Shown in pieces: positions 43,275 through 50,906 of a stretch of DNA of 64,000 nucleotides. The notes below the pieces were generated by a model. The model worked only from the letters and a program-made list of their open reading frames with translations. It ran no database searches and was not told the origin of the DNA. Both the position numbers and the translations under genes were made by a program. The stretch spans positions 47,868 to 111,867 of the forward strand of contig CAUYUA010000217.1 in the NCBI GenBank assembly GCA_963575675.1, given 5' to 3'. The first letter of the stretch is position 1. Each line of letters begins with the position of its first letter. The stretch is from CAUYUA01 sp963575675. GTDB lineage: Bacteria > Pseudomonadota > Alphaproteobacteria > Azospirillales > Azospirillaceae.

Positions 43275-43475
43275 GGGTCCAGGGACTGTGTTCCTGGTCG
43301 TGGGGGATCATAAGGGGGGAGCGAAAGCCCCCCTTATTCGCGAAGCGATCCGTTTTTCTGGAAGCGTTTGTCTTTATTAGGCAAACAACTTCAGAGGAAA
43401 GTCGTTTCGGCAAGTAAGGGGGGCTTTCTCTCCCTCCTTATGATTCCCCACGACCAGGACACAGCCCCTGGACCC
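43275..43475. repeat. Palindromic intergenic repeat, copy 5 (full 201-bp palindrome)
   Basis: The left half reads GGGTCCAGGGACTGTGTTCC, TGGTCGTGGGGGATCATAAG, GGGGGAGCGAAAGCCCCCCT and TATTCGCGAAGCGATC. The right half ends GGGGGGCTTTCTCTCCCTCC, TTATGATTCCCCACGACCAG and GACACAGCCCCTGGACCC. It separates the Mth938 gene from tRNA-Ser. AT-rich flanks (TTTTAGTTTTT) would help termination. Confidence 0.92.
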
Positions 43476-43601
43476 TTTTAGTTTTTGTAACGATAATATT
43501 ATGGGAGATGTTTCTTTCGAAAACGTTCAAAATCCCTTGCTTTGAACGGTAATTGAAGTTAGTATTTTGCGTCGGCTGGCGTTATTTTTCTTATGCGGCA
43601 T

Positions 43602-43689
43602 GGAAGCGTGGCAGAGCGGTCGATTGCACTGGTCTTGAAAACCAGCAAGGGGCAACCCTTCGTGAGTTCGAATCTCACCGCTTCCGCCA
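43602..43689 (+). tRNA. tRNA-Ser(UGA)
   Basis: GGAAGCG pairs with CGCTTCC, followed by G and an encoded CCA. Anticodon arm CTGGT-CTTGAAA-ACCAG presents UGA. A class II variable arm (CAAGGGGCAACCCTTCG) and T-arm GAGTTCGAATCTC are present. Confidence 0.97.
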
Positions 43690-43690
43690 A
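43679..43690 (+). other. Candidate attL: 3' end of tRNA-Ser
   Basis: CGCTTCCGCCAA at the tRNA 3' end is repeated exactly, in the same orientation, at 48330-48341. The two copies bracket the lysR-msrB-dipZ-msrA module, the layout left by tRNA-targeted integration. No integrase is present and 12 bp is short. Confidence 0.45.
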
Positions 43691-43812
43691 CAAATTTGGT
43701 TATCTTGTTGAAATCGGCTGAGTTTTTTTCTCAGAAAGATTTCCAATCCACAAGCTAACCAACCAATCGGCGCGGCGAGCCAAGCCATTCAGGCGATCGA
43801 GCGGACGCGGCG

Positions 43813-43844
43813 TCGGTATTTCCTTCCATCGGTATTCCCTTCCA
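43813..43844. repeat. 16-bp tandem duplication
   Basis: TCGGTATTTCCTTCCA is followed directly by TCGGTATTCCCTTCCA, one mismatch. It lies in the gene-free stretch between tRNA-Ser and the 3' end of lysR. Confidence 0.8.
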
Positions 43845-43931
43845 TCGTCATTGGCGAAATCCGCCCATTTTCTGGTGCGAGCGCCAGTTCTAGCCGTCAA
43901 ACGTGCTCACACACATCGCGTTTCTTAACTC

Positions 43932-44813
43932 TCAGGCGTTGCTCCATTGGTTTCGGCAGGCGAGGTCGACAAAGCATTTCAGCGCCGGCGAGAAACTTCG
44001 TCCGGCCACGGTGGCGAGCTTGATTTCGCGAAAAATCTCCGGCTGGGTGAGGATGCGCGTGGCGATGCCGGGAAGGATTGGTAGGAACTCGGGCATTACG
44101 GCGCAGCCGAGGCCGGCGAGGATCATCGCTTGAATCCAGTCCTCGCGCTCGGATGCATAGCACACTCGGACGTCGGCCGCCGGGTCGGGAATCCCGAGAG
44201 CGTCGAAATGCTCGGGGTATTCGCAGTTAATCCGGTTGAGGTAGTTCTCTCGGTTGAGTTCGCTCAGAGGCACGGCTTCCATGGCTTCGAAGCGATGGCC
44301 GGGGCAGAAAGCGACGGTGTAGTATTCTCGATAAAGGAAGTGTCGGTCAAGCCGATCTGGAAGGTTCGGCGACGCGATCAGCGCGACGTCGAGTTCGCCC
44401 TCCATCAGCAGTCGCGCCAACTCGTGACCGGGAGCGTCCTTGAGGCTGATCTCCAGGAAGGGAGCTTCGGCGCGTAGCCGTTTGAAAAAAGGAATCATCC
44501 GGGTCGGGCCGATGGTGCACATGACGCCCAGCCGAACCGGAGTGTGGTCAATCCGGCGCCACGCCTCCGCTTCCAGCCGAGCCATTTCATCGGCTCGCAC
44601 CAACGCCTCGATGTGCGGCTGCATCCGTCGGCCGAGGTCCGTGAGGTGAGTGAGGCCGCGCTCGCGTCGGAGCAATGAGCCTCCCAGCTCCTCTTCGAGC
44701 TTCTTGATCGCCTTGGTGAGGCTGGGCTGAGTGACGCCGCATGTTTCCGCCGCGCGGGTGAAATTGAGGCTGTCGCACAGCGCCAAAAAATACCGAGCCT
44801 GCTGGATTTCCAA
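43932..44813 (-). CDS. LysR-family transcriptional regulator
   Basis: The 293-residue protein has the LysR winged HTH at residues 1-60 (QQARYFLALCDSLNFTRAAE, then CGVTQPSLTKAIKKLEEELG) and a periplasmic-binding-protein-like effector domain (VRLGVMCTIGPTRMIPFFKR; GELDVALIASPNL; AGLGCAVMPEFLP). It is divergent from msrB, with 233 bp between the two starts, so it most likely controls the msr operon, perhaps in response to oxidants such as hypochlorous acid; the effector is inferred. Cys residues are present in the effector domain. Its DNA looks richer in G/C at third positions than the flanking genes. Confidence 0.92.
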   Translation of the reverse strand: MEIQQARYFLALCDSLNFTRAAETCGVTQPSLTKAIKKLEEELGGSLLRRERGLTHLTDLGRRMQPHIEALVRADEMARLEAEAWRRIDHTPVRLGVMCTIGPTRMIPFFKRLRAEAPFLEISLKDAPGHELARLLMEGELDVALIASPNLPDRLDRHFLYREYYTVAFCPGHRFEAMEAVPLSELNRENYLNRINCEYPEHFDALGIPDPAADVRVCYASEREDWIQAMILAGLGCAVMPEFLPILPGIATRILTQPEIFREIKLATVAGRSFSPALKCFVDLACRNQWSNA

Positions 44814-45046
44814 GACAATCTCCGCTTCGGCGTTCGATCTCGCGTTCGGTTTGAAAGAAGTATGCCTTGTTGCGCAGGGAAACGCTATTCCCTTCGGCTA
44901 TTGAAACGATAACGCCGGTGAATTTTACAAGGCGACGAGGCCGCTTTATAGTGTTCATAGAGACATCCGATATCGACGGCGTAAGCAACTCAGTCGCCTT
45001 GCCGTTTCGGGAAGTTGATCCATATCCAATTGAGGAGGAGATTGAC

Positions 45047-45541
45047 ATGATTACGCGACGACATTTGCTGATGTTGGGAGCCGGTGGGGTGGCTCTGTCG
45101 TTTCCCGTCGGCAGAAGCGCGAATTTTTTTGCCTGGGCCGCCGAAAACTTTGAAATCACCCATACCGACAAGGAGTGGCGCGCCATGCTTACGTCCGAAC
45201 AATATGCGGTTCTGAGGCAAGAAAGCACTGAACGGCCATTTTCAAGCCCGCTCAACAACGAGCATCGCGCCGGGTTGTTTTCCTGCGCCGGTTGTGGTCA
45301 ACCGCTGTTTTCATCCGAGACCAAGTTCGACAGCGGCACGGGGTGGCCGAGCTTCTGGGCGCCTCTGGAGAAAGGAGTCGCCACGACCGAGGATCGCACT
45401 TTGGGCATGATCCGCACCGAGGTTCATTGTCGCCGCTGCGGAGGCCACCTCGGCCATGTTTTCGATGACGGGCCGAAACCGACCGGCAAACGCTATTGCA
45501 TGAACGGACTCGCCATGAGCTTTACGGCCAAAGCCGGGTGA
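45047..45541 (+). CDS. msrB: Exported peptide-methionine (R)-S-oxide reductase MsrB
   Basis: The 164-residue product starts at ATG 45047, five to seven bases after GAGGAGGAG. A leader MITRRHLLMLGAGGVALSFP has twin Arg followed by a hydrophobic stretch, resembling a Tat or Sec signal. Zinc Cys pairs are C80/C83 (SCAGCG) and C128/C131 (HCRRCGG); catalytic Cys151 is in GKRYCMNG. SGTGWPSFW and GHLGHVFDDGP are family hallmarks. It should reduce methionine-R-sulfoxide in periplasmic proteins, with electrons from the adjacent DipZ-like protein. It is first of three genes: 45 bp to dipZ. Confidence 0.95.
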   Translation: MITRRHLLMLGAGGVALSFPVGRSANFFAWAAENFEITHTDKEWRAMLTSEQYAVLRQESTERPFSSPLNNEHRAGLFSCAGCGQPLFSSETKFDSGTGWPSFWAPLEKGVATTEDRTLGMIRTEVHCRRCGGHLGHVFDDGPKPTGKRYCMNGLAMSFTAKAG

Positions 45542-45586
45542 GAAACGCCGACAGAGAAAAAGAGAGAAAAAAATAAGGAGCCTACC

Positions 45587-47377
45587 ATGTTGTTGCTCAT
45601 TCTCTCGTACCTCGCCGGAGCGCTGACTATTCTCAGTCCGTGCATTCTGCCTGTGTTGCCTTTTGTTTTTGCGCGAGCCGACCAGCCTTTCGTGAAAAGC
45701 GGTTTGCCGATGCTGTTCGGCATGGCTCTGACCTTCGCCGGAGTGGCGACTCTGGCGGCGGTGGGCGGCGGCTGGGCGGTCGAGGCTCATCAGACCGGAC
45801 GGTGGGTTGCGCTGGCGTTGTTGGCGGCGTTCGGCGCCGCTCTCTTGGTCCCGAGCCTGTCCGAACGATTGACGCGGCCTCTGGTGGCTCTGGGAGGACG
45901 GCTCTCGGAAAAGGCGGACGGCGCGGTCATCGTTTCGTCGGTGGCTTCGTCGTTGTTGCTCGGAGTGGCGACAGGCTTGTTGTGGGCGCCCTGCGCCGGG
46001 CCGATTCTTGGACTGATTTTGACCGGCGCCGCTTTGAACGGCGCGAGCGTCGGGACGTCGCTGTTGTTGGTCGCTTACGCCGCCGGAGCGGCGACCTCTT
46101 TGGCGGCGGCTTTGCTGCTCGGCGGTCGAGTGTTTGCGATGATGAAGCGCTCGCTTGGGTTCGGCGAGTGGGTTCGGCGCGGATTGGGAGTCGCCGTGTT
46201 AATGGGCGTTCTCGCCATTGCGGCCGGGCTCGACGTAGGGTTTCTGAGCCGAATCTCCGTGGACGGCGTTTCGGCGCTGGAGCAAGGCTTGCTTGATCAG
46301 CTCAGTCCGATGTCGTCGTTTGCCGCGAAAACCACGCCCGCCGCGAAAACCATGCCCGCCGAGAGCGCCATGCCGACCGAGAACGCCATGCTAACGGAGC
46401 GTCGGGCTCTGCCGGTGGAGGGCGCGGCGCCGTCGTTGGATGGCGCCGTCGCTTGGCTGAATTCGCCGCCGCTCTCCATCGAAAGCCTGCGCGGAAAGGT
46501 TGTTTTGGTGGATTTCTGGACCTATTCCTGTATCAATTGTCTGCGTTCTTTGCCTTATGTTCGCGCTTGGGCGGAGAAATACAAAGACGCCGGATTGGTG
46601 GTGATCGGCGTTCACGCTCCGGAATTCGCATTCGAAAAGAGCCTCAACAATGTCGCGAAGGCGGTGCGAGACTTAAAAATTCAGTATCCGGTCGTCGTCG
46701 ATAACAACTATGCTCTGTGGAGAGGCTTTGACAATCATTACTGGCCGGCTCACTATTTCATCGATGCTCAAGGGCGGATTCGTTTCCATCATTTCGGCGA
46801 AGGCGAATACAAGCATTCCGAAGAAGTCATTCGTCAGCTCTTGGCCGAGGCCGGTAAAAGCGTCGTCTTGAACAGCGCCGTCGGCGTGAGCGCCGACGGG
46901 ATTCAAGCCCCGTCGGATTTCGCGGCTATTCACTCTCCTGAAACCTATCTTGGTTACGCGCGCACGGAGAACTTTCAGTCGCCCGGCGGAGTTCTCCGCG
47001 ACCGGCGACACGTCTACGGGGCGCCGTCGCTCTTGCGGCTCAACGAATGGGCCTTGGCGGGCGAGTGGACGGTGGAGAACGAACGAGCGGCGCTCGGCGC
47101 GCCGGGAGGGCGCATCGTTTTCCGATTTCAGGCTCGTGATTTGCACTTGGTGCTCGGGCCGGGTGAAGACGGCAAGCCGGTGCAATTTCGGGTCCGCCTG
47201 GACGGGACTCCGCCGGGTCGCGACCACGGCGTCGACATAAATGAGGAGGGGGTGGGGACGATCTCCGGACAGAGGCTCTATCAGTTAATCCGGCAGAGCG
47301 AGCCGGGGCGAGAGCGTCGTTTCGAGATTGAATTTCTCGATCCCGGCGCTCACGCCTTCGCCTTCACTTTCGGTTAG
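45587..47377 (+). CDS. DipZ-like fusion: CcdA membrane domain, thioredoxin domain and beta-sandwich
   Basis: The 596-residue protein begins with a CcdA/DsbD-beta-like domain of about six helices with the redox cysteines Cys19 (LSPCILPVLPF) and Cys136 (WAPCAGP). After an Ala/Thr/Pro/Met linker with repeated AKTxPA/ESAMPTENAM units (about 240-275) comes a TlpA-like thioredoxin domain with CINC (Cys315/318 in WTYSCINCLRSLPY) and HAPEFAFEKS. The C-terminal 160 residues form the beta-sandwich found at the end of mycobacterial DipZ. It should carry electrons from cytosolic thioredoxin to the periplasmic Msr enzymes. AAGGAG precedes the ATG. Confidence 0.93.
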   Translation: MLLLILSYLAGALTILSPCILPVLPFVFARADQPFVKSGLPMLFGMALTFAGVATLAAVGGGWAVEAHQTGRWVALALLAAFGAALLVPSLSERLTRPLVALGGRLSEKADGAVIVSSVASSLLLGVATGLLWAPCAGPILGLILTGAALNGASVGTSLLLVAYAAGAATSLAAALLLGGRVFAMMKRSLGFGEWVRRGLGVAVLMGVLAIAAGLDVGFLSRISVDGVSALEQGLLDQLSPMSSFAAKTTPAAKTMPAESAMPTENAMLTERRALPVEGAAPSLDGAVAWLNSPPLSIESLRGKVVLVDFWTYSCINCLRSLPYVRAWAEKYKDAGLVVIGVHAPEFAFEKSLNNVAKAVRDLKIQYPVVVDNNYALWRGFDNHYWPAHYFIDAQGRIRFHHFGEGEYKHSEEVIRQLLAEAGKSVVLNSAVGVSADGIQAPSDFAAIHSPETYLGYARTENFQSPGGVLRDRRHVYGAPSLLRLNEWALAGEWTVENERAALGAPGGRIVFRFQARDLHLVLGPGEDGKPVQFRVRLDGTPPGRDHGVDINEEGVGTISGQRLYQLIRQSEPGRERRFEIEFLDPGAHAFAFTFG

Positions 47378-47388
47378 CCGGGGCGCTT

Positions 47389-47455
47389 CAAGTTTTGGTT
47401 CCAGCAAGTTTTAGGGTTCAGCAATTTTAGGGCTCAACAATTAGGGCTCAACAAG
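47389..47455. repeat. Degenerate tandem repeat, about four units, upstream of msrA
   Basis: Units CAAGTTTTGGTTC, CAGCAAGTTTTAGGGTTC, AGCAATTTTAGGGCTC and AACAATTAGGGCTC follow one another and end in AACAAGGAG, the msrA ribosome site. The array fills the whole dipZ-msrA gap, so copy number could alter spacing but not the ribosome site itself. Confidence 0.75.
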
Positions 47456-47465
47456 GAGAAAAACA

Positions 47466-48158
47466 ATGTATGGCGTTCTTCTGTCCATCGCCGTCGCATC
47501 GGCGTTGTGGTCGGTTTCGGCGTGCGCGACCGAGCGATCGGCTTTGATTCCTCCACCGATCGACGACGCGCGCGCCGACGCTGTTTCGGCCTCTGAAACG
47601 GTGGTTTTGGCCGGAGGTTGTTTCTGGGGCGTCCAAGCGGTGTTTCAGCATGTGACCGGAGTTGTCAAAGCCGTTTCCGGCTATGCTGGTGGAACCAAGG
47701 CGACCGCTCAATATGAAATCGTGAGTTCCGGACAAACCGATCATGCCGAGGCGGTCGAAGTCACCTTCGATCCTCGCGTTGTCAGTTATGGGACACTCTT
47801 GAGGACGTATCTCTCGGTGATCCACGATCCGACGCAGCTTAACCGCCAAGGGGCGGACGTCGGAAGGCAATATCGCTCGGCAATCTTTGTCCGCGACGAC
47901 AGCCAACGACGCATCGCCGAGCGCTATATCACTCAGCTCAACGCGGCTGGAGTTTTCAACCGTCCGATTGCGACCAAGATCGAACCTCTTGAAGCGTTCT
48001 ATCCTGCCGAAAGCTACCATCAGGATTTTGCGACTCTTCATCCTGATCATCCCTACATTGTGGCGGTCGATCGACCCAAAGTCGAAGACCTGAAGCGCTC
48101 TTTCCCCAAGTTGTACCGAGAAACCCCGGTTCTTGGCGCGGTCCTCGCTCATCCGTGA
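47466..48158 (+). CDS. msrA: Exported peptide-methionine (S)-S-oxide reductase MsrA, probable lipoprotein
   Basis: The 230-residue product starts at ATG 47466 after AAGGAG. Its leader ends in the lipobox VSAC (Cys20), so the enzyme is probably a periplasm-facing lipoprotein. Catalytic Cys52 is in LAGGCFWGVQAVF; SGYAGGTKATAQYEIVSSGQ, HAEAVEVTFDP, HDPTQLNRQGADVGRQYRSA and YHQDF are family hallmarks. No other Cys is present in the mature protein, so regeneration must rely on an external thiol, plausibly the DipZ thioredoxin domain. It completes the msrB-dipZ-msrA operon. Confidence 0.95.
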   Translation: MYGVLLSIAVASALWSVSACATERSALIPPPIDDARADAVSASETVVLAGGCFWGVQAVFQHVTGVVKAVSGYAGGTKATAQYEIVSSGQTDHAEAVEVTFDPRVVSYGTLLRTYLSVIHDPTQLNRQGADVGRQYRSAIFVRDDSQRRIAERYITQLNAAGVFNRPIATKIEPLEAFYPAESYHQDFATLHPDHPYIVAVDRPKVEDLKRSFPKLYRETPVLGAVLAHP

Positions 48159-48329
48159 CAGTTTTGTCCTACCCGTGCGGTTTTACGGGGATTTATTTAC
48201 TCGGAGAGATGGGGCCTGCTCAAAAGAACATGGGAAGACGCTCAGAGACAACGTCCCCTTGTTTCAACAAGTTGTCGGAACGTTTGAGAACGGGTGAGAA
48301 GGCCCCAAAACTGGGGGGGGAAGGGCGAA

Positions 48330-48341
48330 CGCTTCCGCCAA
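48330..48341 (+). other. Candidate attR: copy of the tRNA-Ser 3' end
   Basis: CGCTTCCGCCAA repeats positions 43679-43690 exactly. It lies 172 bases after the msrA stop in a gene-free region (48159-48511). Confidence 0.45.
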
Positions 48342-48446
48342 AATCAAGATATCCCGCTTTCATTTTAAAACGTGAGAGCGTTTTCTTGCGCAAGTTGATG
48401 AACTTGCAGTTTTTTTGTCATAGGTCGGCAAAGACGGCGAAACAGA

Positions 48447-48464
48447 AGCCGGATTTTTCCGGCT
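48447..48464. terminator. Hairpin between msrA and the M15-like gene
   Basis: AGCCGGA-TTTT-TCCGGCT is a perfect 7-bp stem between convergent genes. No strong T-tract follows on either strand, so it is a weak terminator candidate. Confidence 0.45.
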
Positions 48465-48511
48465 CCTCATCATAGGCGTTGTAAACAGTTGAATATGGGC
48501 AAGAAGTAGAA

Positions 48512-49063
48512 TTACCGGGGACGCCAAGTGCGCACGGGGCCAGTGTCAACATGGACATGTTGAGAATGTGGATACCAGGCGTAGCCGCCTTGACCAAGGC
48601 GCTTGGCGGCGTCGGCCACCTGAGCAGGGGTAAAGCCGGGTATTTTTAAATCCATTGCTTGGCCGCGAATATGGTAGCTGTGTTCGGCAACATTGGGGTT
48701 GTCGCGACGTAGCGCTGCGTTGGTGATCGGAGAACGATAACCGGATGTCACCAGCAACGCATAGTCTTGCGGCAGGCCAAGCGAATCACGAAGATCAGCC
48801 AACAAACTAATCAATTTGGGATCAATCGGCATAACTTGATCGACTCTGCGATCGCGCAGAAAATAAGAGATGTCGATCATGGCTTTTTGATCATAATTTT
48901 GATTGCGCCAGAAGGTCGAGGCTAGAACTTCGTTTGTGTGGGCATGTTGGAGCACGATCGATCGTGATTCCGTCGATGCGGTGGGGATGGGTGTCGAGGC
49001 GCATCCACTTAACAGTATTGCGCCACCGATCATCAGTCCGAAAAGGCGGAACCAATGCGTCAT
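48512..49063 (-). CDS. DUF882/M15-like peptidase, lipoprotein
   Basis: The 183-residue product starts at ATG 49063, preceded by AAGGAGGAG at ideal distance. The lipobox ILLSGC places an acyl-Cys at residue 21. The core matches the DUF882 (YcbK-like) M15 family: TLFWRN-like STFWRNQNYD, LLVTSGYRSPITNAALR, HSYHIRGQAMDLKIPG and HSQHVHVDTG. The His/Asp/His set can bind zinc. YcbK-family proteins are linked to peptidoglycan turnover; this one should face the periplasm. It converges with msrA. Confidence 0.88.
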   Translation of the reverse strand: MTHWFRLFGLMIGGAILLSGCASTPIPTASTESRSIVLQHAHTNEVLASTFWRNQNYDQKAMIDISYFLRDRRVDQVMPIDPKLISLLADLRDSLGLPQDYALLVTSGYRSPITNAALRRDNPNVAEHSYHIRGQAMDLKIPGFTPAQVADAAKRLGQGGYAWYPHSQHVHVDTGPVRTWRPR

Positions 49064-49120
49064 ATTCTCCTCCTTGAAAACCCTGTGCCCCGGACAGCAA
49101 AACCGGCATCTAATTGTAAA

Positions 49121-49378
49121 ATGCTGTATCACATATCCACCAAAGGGTTACAGAGCGATCTTGTTGTTTCAGTCGAAAAAGAGACTTGCGGCGTCGTGGA
49201 TATAGAAAAAGAAACGGTGTTGCGCATAGAAAAACGGCATTGGTTTTGGCAGGGTTGGTTGTTTCAAAGAATCATTTTATTCAATGGGTTGGCAAGGTTT
49301 TTTCAGGATTCTGATTTGGAATGGATGCTTTGCGTTCTTATGGATGTGGTAAAAAGATCGCGCATCTCAAAGAAGTGA
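49121..49378 (+). CDS. Doubtful 85-codon ORF
   Basis: A frame from ATG 49121 encodes 85 residues with charged and hydrophobic stretches (VEKETCGVVDIEKETVLRIE, then HWFWQGWLFQRIILFN). No ribosome site is evident and no family is recognised. It occupies most of the gap between the M15-like gene and the coiled-coil gene, where nothing else is visible apart from a poly-G tract. Confidence 0.2.
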   Translation: MLYHISTKGLQSDLVVSVEKETCGVVDIEKETVLRIEKRHWFWQGWLFQRIILFNGLARFFQDSDLEWMLCVLMDVVKRSRISKK

Positions 49379-49565
49379 TCGAATGTACTCTGAATGATTT
49401 TATGGGGGTTGCGATTGAGGTAAGACGTCGCGTTCTTAAGCGTTAGTCGGGTTCGAATCGTAAGACTCGAGTCAGAGAGCGCGCGATATGGCGTTCTATT
49501 GAGTTCCCCCTATCAATCATCCTTGTTATTATCCATACTCCGAGAGAACAATTGTGATAGGCTAA

Positions 49566-49576
49566 GGGGGGGGGGG
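49566..49576 (+). repeat. Homopolymer of 11 G
   Basis: Eleven consecutive G lie 57 bases before the coiled-coil gene start, outside its likely coding frame. Runs of this length are prone to slippage. Confidence 0.8.
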
Positions 49577-49632
49577 CGAACGTTTTGTTCGTCTCTTTCT
49601 GTTCGTTCGAACGTGTGGAGCCGAAGTCTTCA

Positions 49633-50448
49633 ATGGACCCGGACAAATTCGCCAAAGTTCTTGCCATGGCTGAGTCCGATCATCATGGCGAAGCGGTGTC
49701 GGCTTTGCGCGCCGCTCGAATCATGCTTGCGCGATCGGGCCTTTCCTTTCGCGATCTGGCGGGCGTGGTTCAATCGGGAGGGCTGAAATCCCTGTCAAAG
49801 AGCCGCGCCGGGGGGCGATCTCTGCTTCATGGCGATGGTTCTTCCGATTCGTTGCAAACCGAAATTATGTTGCGTCAGACCATAGACGCGCTAGAAAATG
49901 ACATCGTTCATTTTGAGGCGCAGATTCGTGATCTGTACGGCCGATTAGAGCGTCAAAAAGCGGACGTAGAACGTCAAAAACAAGATTTTGAGCGCCAACG
50001 CAGTGAAAATGACGTTCAAAAAATGGAAACTGAGCGTTTGCGTAGTGAAGCGGATCGGTATTGGCAAGAAATTGAACGTCAGCGCCTCGATTTGGAGAAA
50101 CAGCGTCAGGAAACCGACCGTTGGCAAAATTTGGCGCGGGAAACCGTGGAGCGGTTGTGGGATCTGGGGCAATCGTTGAACCAAAACGACGCCGCGTCTC
50201 ATCGTAGCGCGCGGCGTTTGGAGATTCTCAACCATCTGCGCGATCCGATTTTGGCGCAAGACTCTGACGAAAGCATCGGGAATCGTTTGGGGCGTTCTCC
50301 GGTGGTGGTGGCTTGGTGGCGGCGCCGATTAGCTCCGGCTTCGTGGCGCAGGTCTTCGGCGGCGACAGAGGCGGCGACAGAAACAGTTTCTCAGGCGGCG
50401 TTTTCTAAACTGAGCGCGATGTTGTTCGATGAAGGGTGTTCGGGTTAG
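49633..50448 (+). CDS. Coiled-coil protein with DUF2786-like N-terminus
   Basis: The 271-residue product from ATG 49633 begins MDPDKFAKVLAMAESDHHGE, then AVSALRAARIMLARSGLSFR, a pattern seen at the front of several alphaproteobacterial proteins and similar to DUF2786. Residues about 80-185 are a long coiled coil with repeated ERQK/ERQR heptads (RLERQKADVERQKQDFERQR). The C-terminus has RLGRSPVVVAWWRRRLAP. Function unknown; it may be a nucleoid- or structure-associated protein. It begins a three-gene same-strand run with the unknown 50.5 kb gene and the hpnG-like gene. Confidence 0.75.
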   Translation: MDPDKFAKVLAMAESDHHGEAVSALRAARIMLARSGLSFRDLAGVVQSGGLKSLSKSRAGGRSLLHGDGSSDSLQTEIMLRQTIDALENDIVHFEAQIRDLYGRLERQKADVERQKQDFERQRSENDVQKMETERLRSEADRYWQEIERQRLDLEKQRQETDRWQNLARETVERLWDLGQSLNQNDAASHRSARRLEILNHLRDPILAQDSDESIGNRLGRSPVVVAWWRRRLAPASWRRSSAATEAATETVSQAAFSKLSAMLFDEGCSG

Positions 50449-50506
50449 CGTTTTTGCTCTATAACAAGCTCATTCGCAATATGCCGATTGGCTGGAGGGT
50501 GATCTG

Positions 50507-50869
50507 ATGACCGATGATAAAAAAAATCAAAGTGTTTCAAGTAAAAATGGCGAAGCAGCCGCTGGAGCGGAAGGCGCTCGGTATCGTTTTGTGCAGCGCC
50601 AAGATCCTCCTGATGATGAGTATGCAGACGGCGCGGCGGGAATGATTTTCGGTCCTAATGTCGTGAAGGTCGATTTCTTCCGCGTGGTTGGATTCGATTC
50701 CGAGGCTAAGGTTGAATTGCGCAACGTGTCACACCGTTTGGTTTTGCCGATTTCGTCGATTCCCGAGCTGACGCGCCTGTTTCAAGGTTTTAATCAGGTT
50801 ATGCAGCAACGTGCGGCGCAGGCCTCTGGTGGTGGCGCGCCCGGTGTTGAGACGTCCAAGTTGAATTGA
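50507..50869 (+). CDS. Small unknown protein
   Basis: The 120-residue product starts at ATG 50507 after GGAGGG. A disordered leader (1-45) is followed by a compact region NVVKVDFFRVVGFDSEAKVE, then LRNVSHRLVLPISSIPELTR and a Gln/Ala/Gly tail. The core vaguely resembles DUF3467-like small proteins but I cannot assign it. It lies 58 bp after the coiled-coil gene and 37 bp before the hpnG-like gene. Confidence 0.75.
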   Translation: MTDDKKNQSVSSKNGEAAAGAEGARYRFVQRQDPPDDEYADGAAGMIFGPNVVKVDFFRVVGFDSEAKVELRNVSHRLVLPISSIPELTRLFQGFNQVMQQRAAQASGGGAPGVETSKLN

Positions 50870-50906
50870 ATCCCAAATCTCGGGCCAAACCAACCAGGGC
50901 GAAGCA

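Noticed and set aside
43690..48341. Integrase or recombinase in the msr module
   Set aside because: All frames over 60 codons were considered; none carries a tyrosine or serine recombinase motif.
49445..49480. T-loop-like GGTTCGAATC suggesting a tRNA
   Set aside because: No acceptor, D-arm or anticodon arm can be formed around it.
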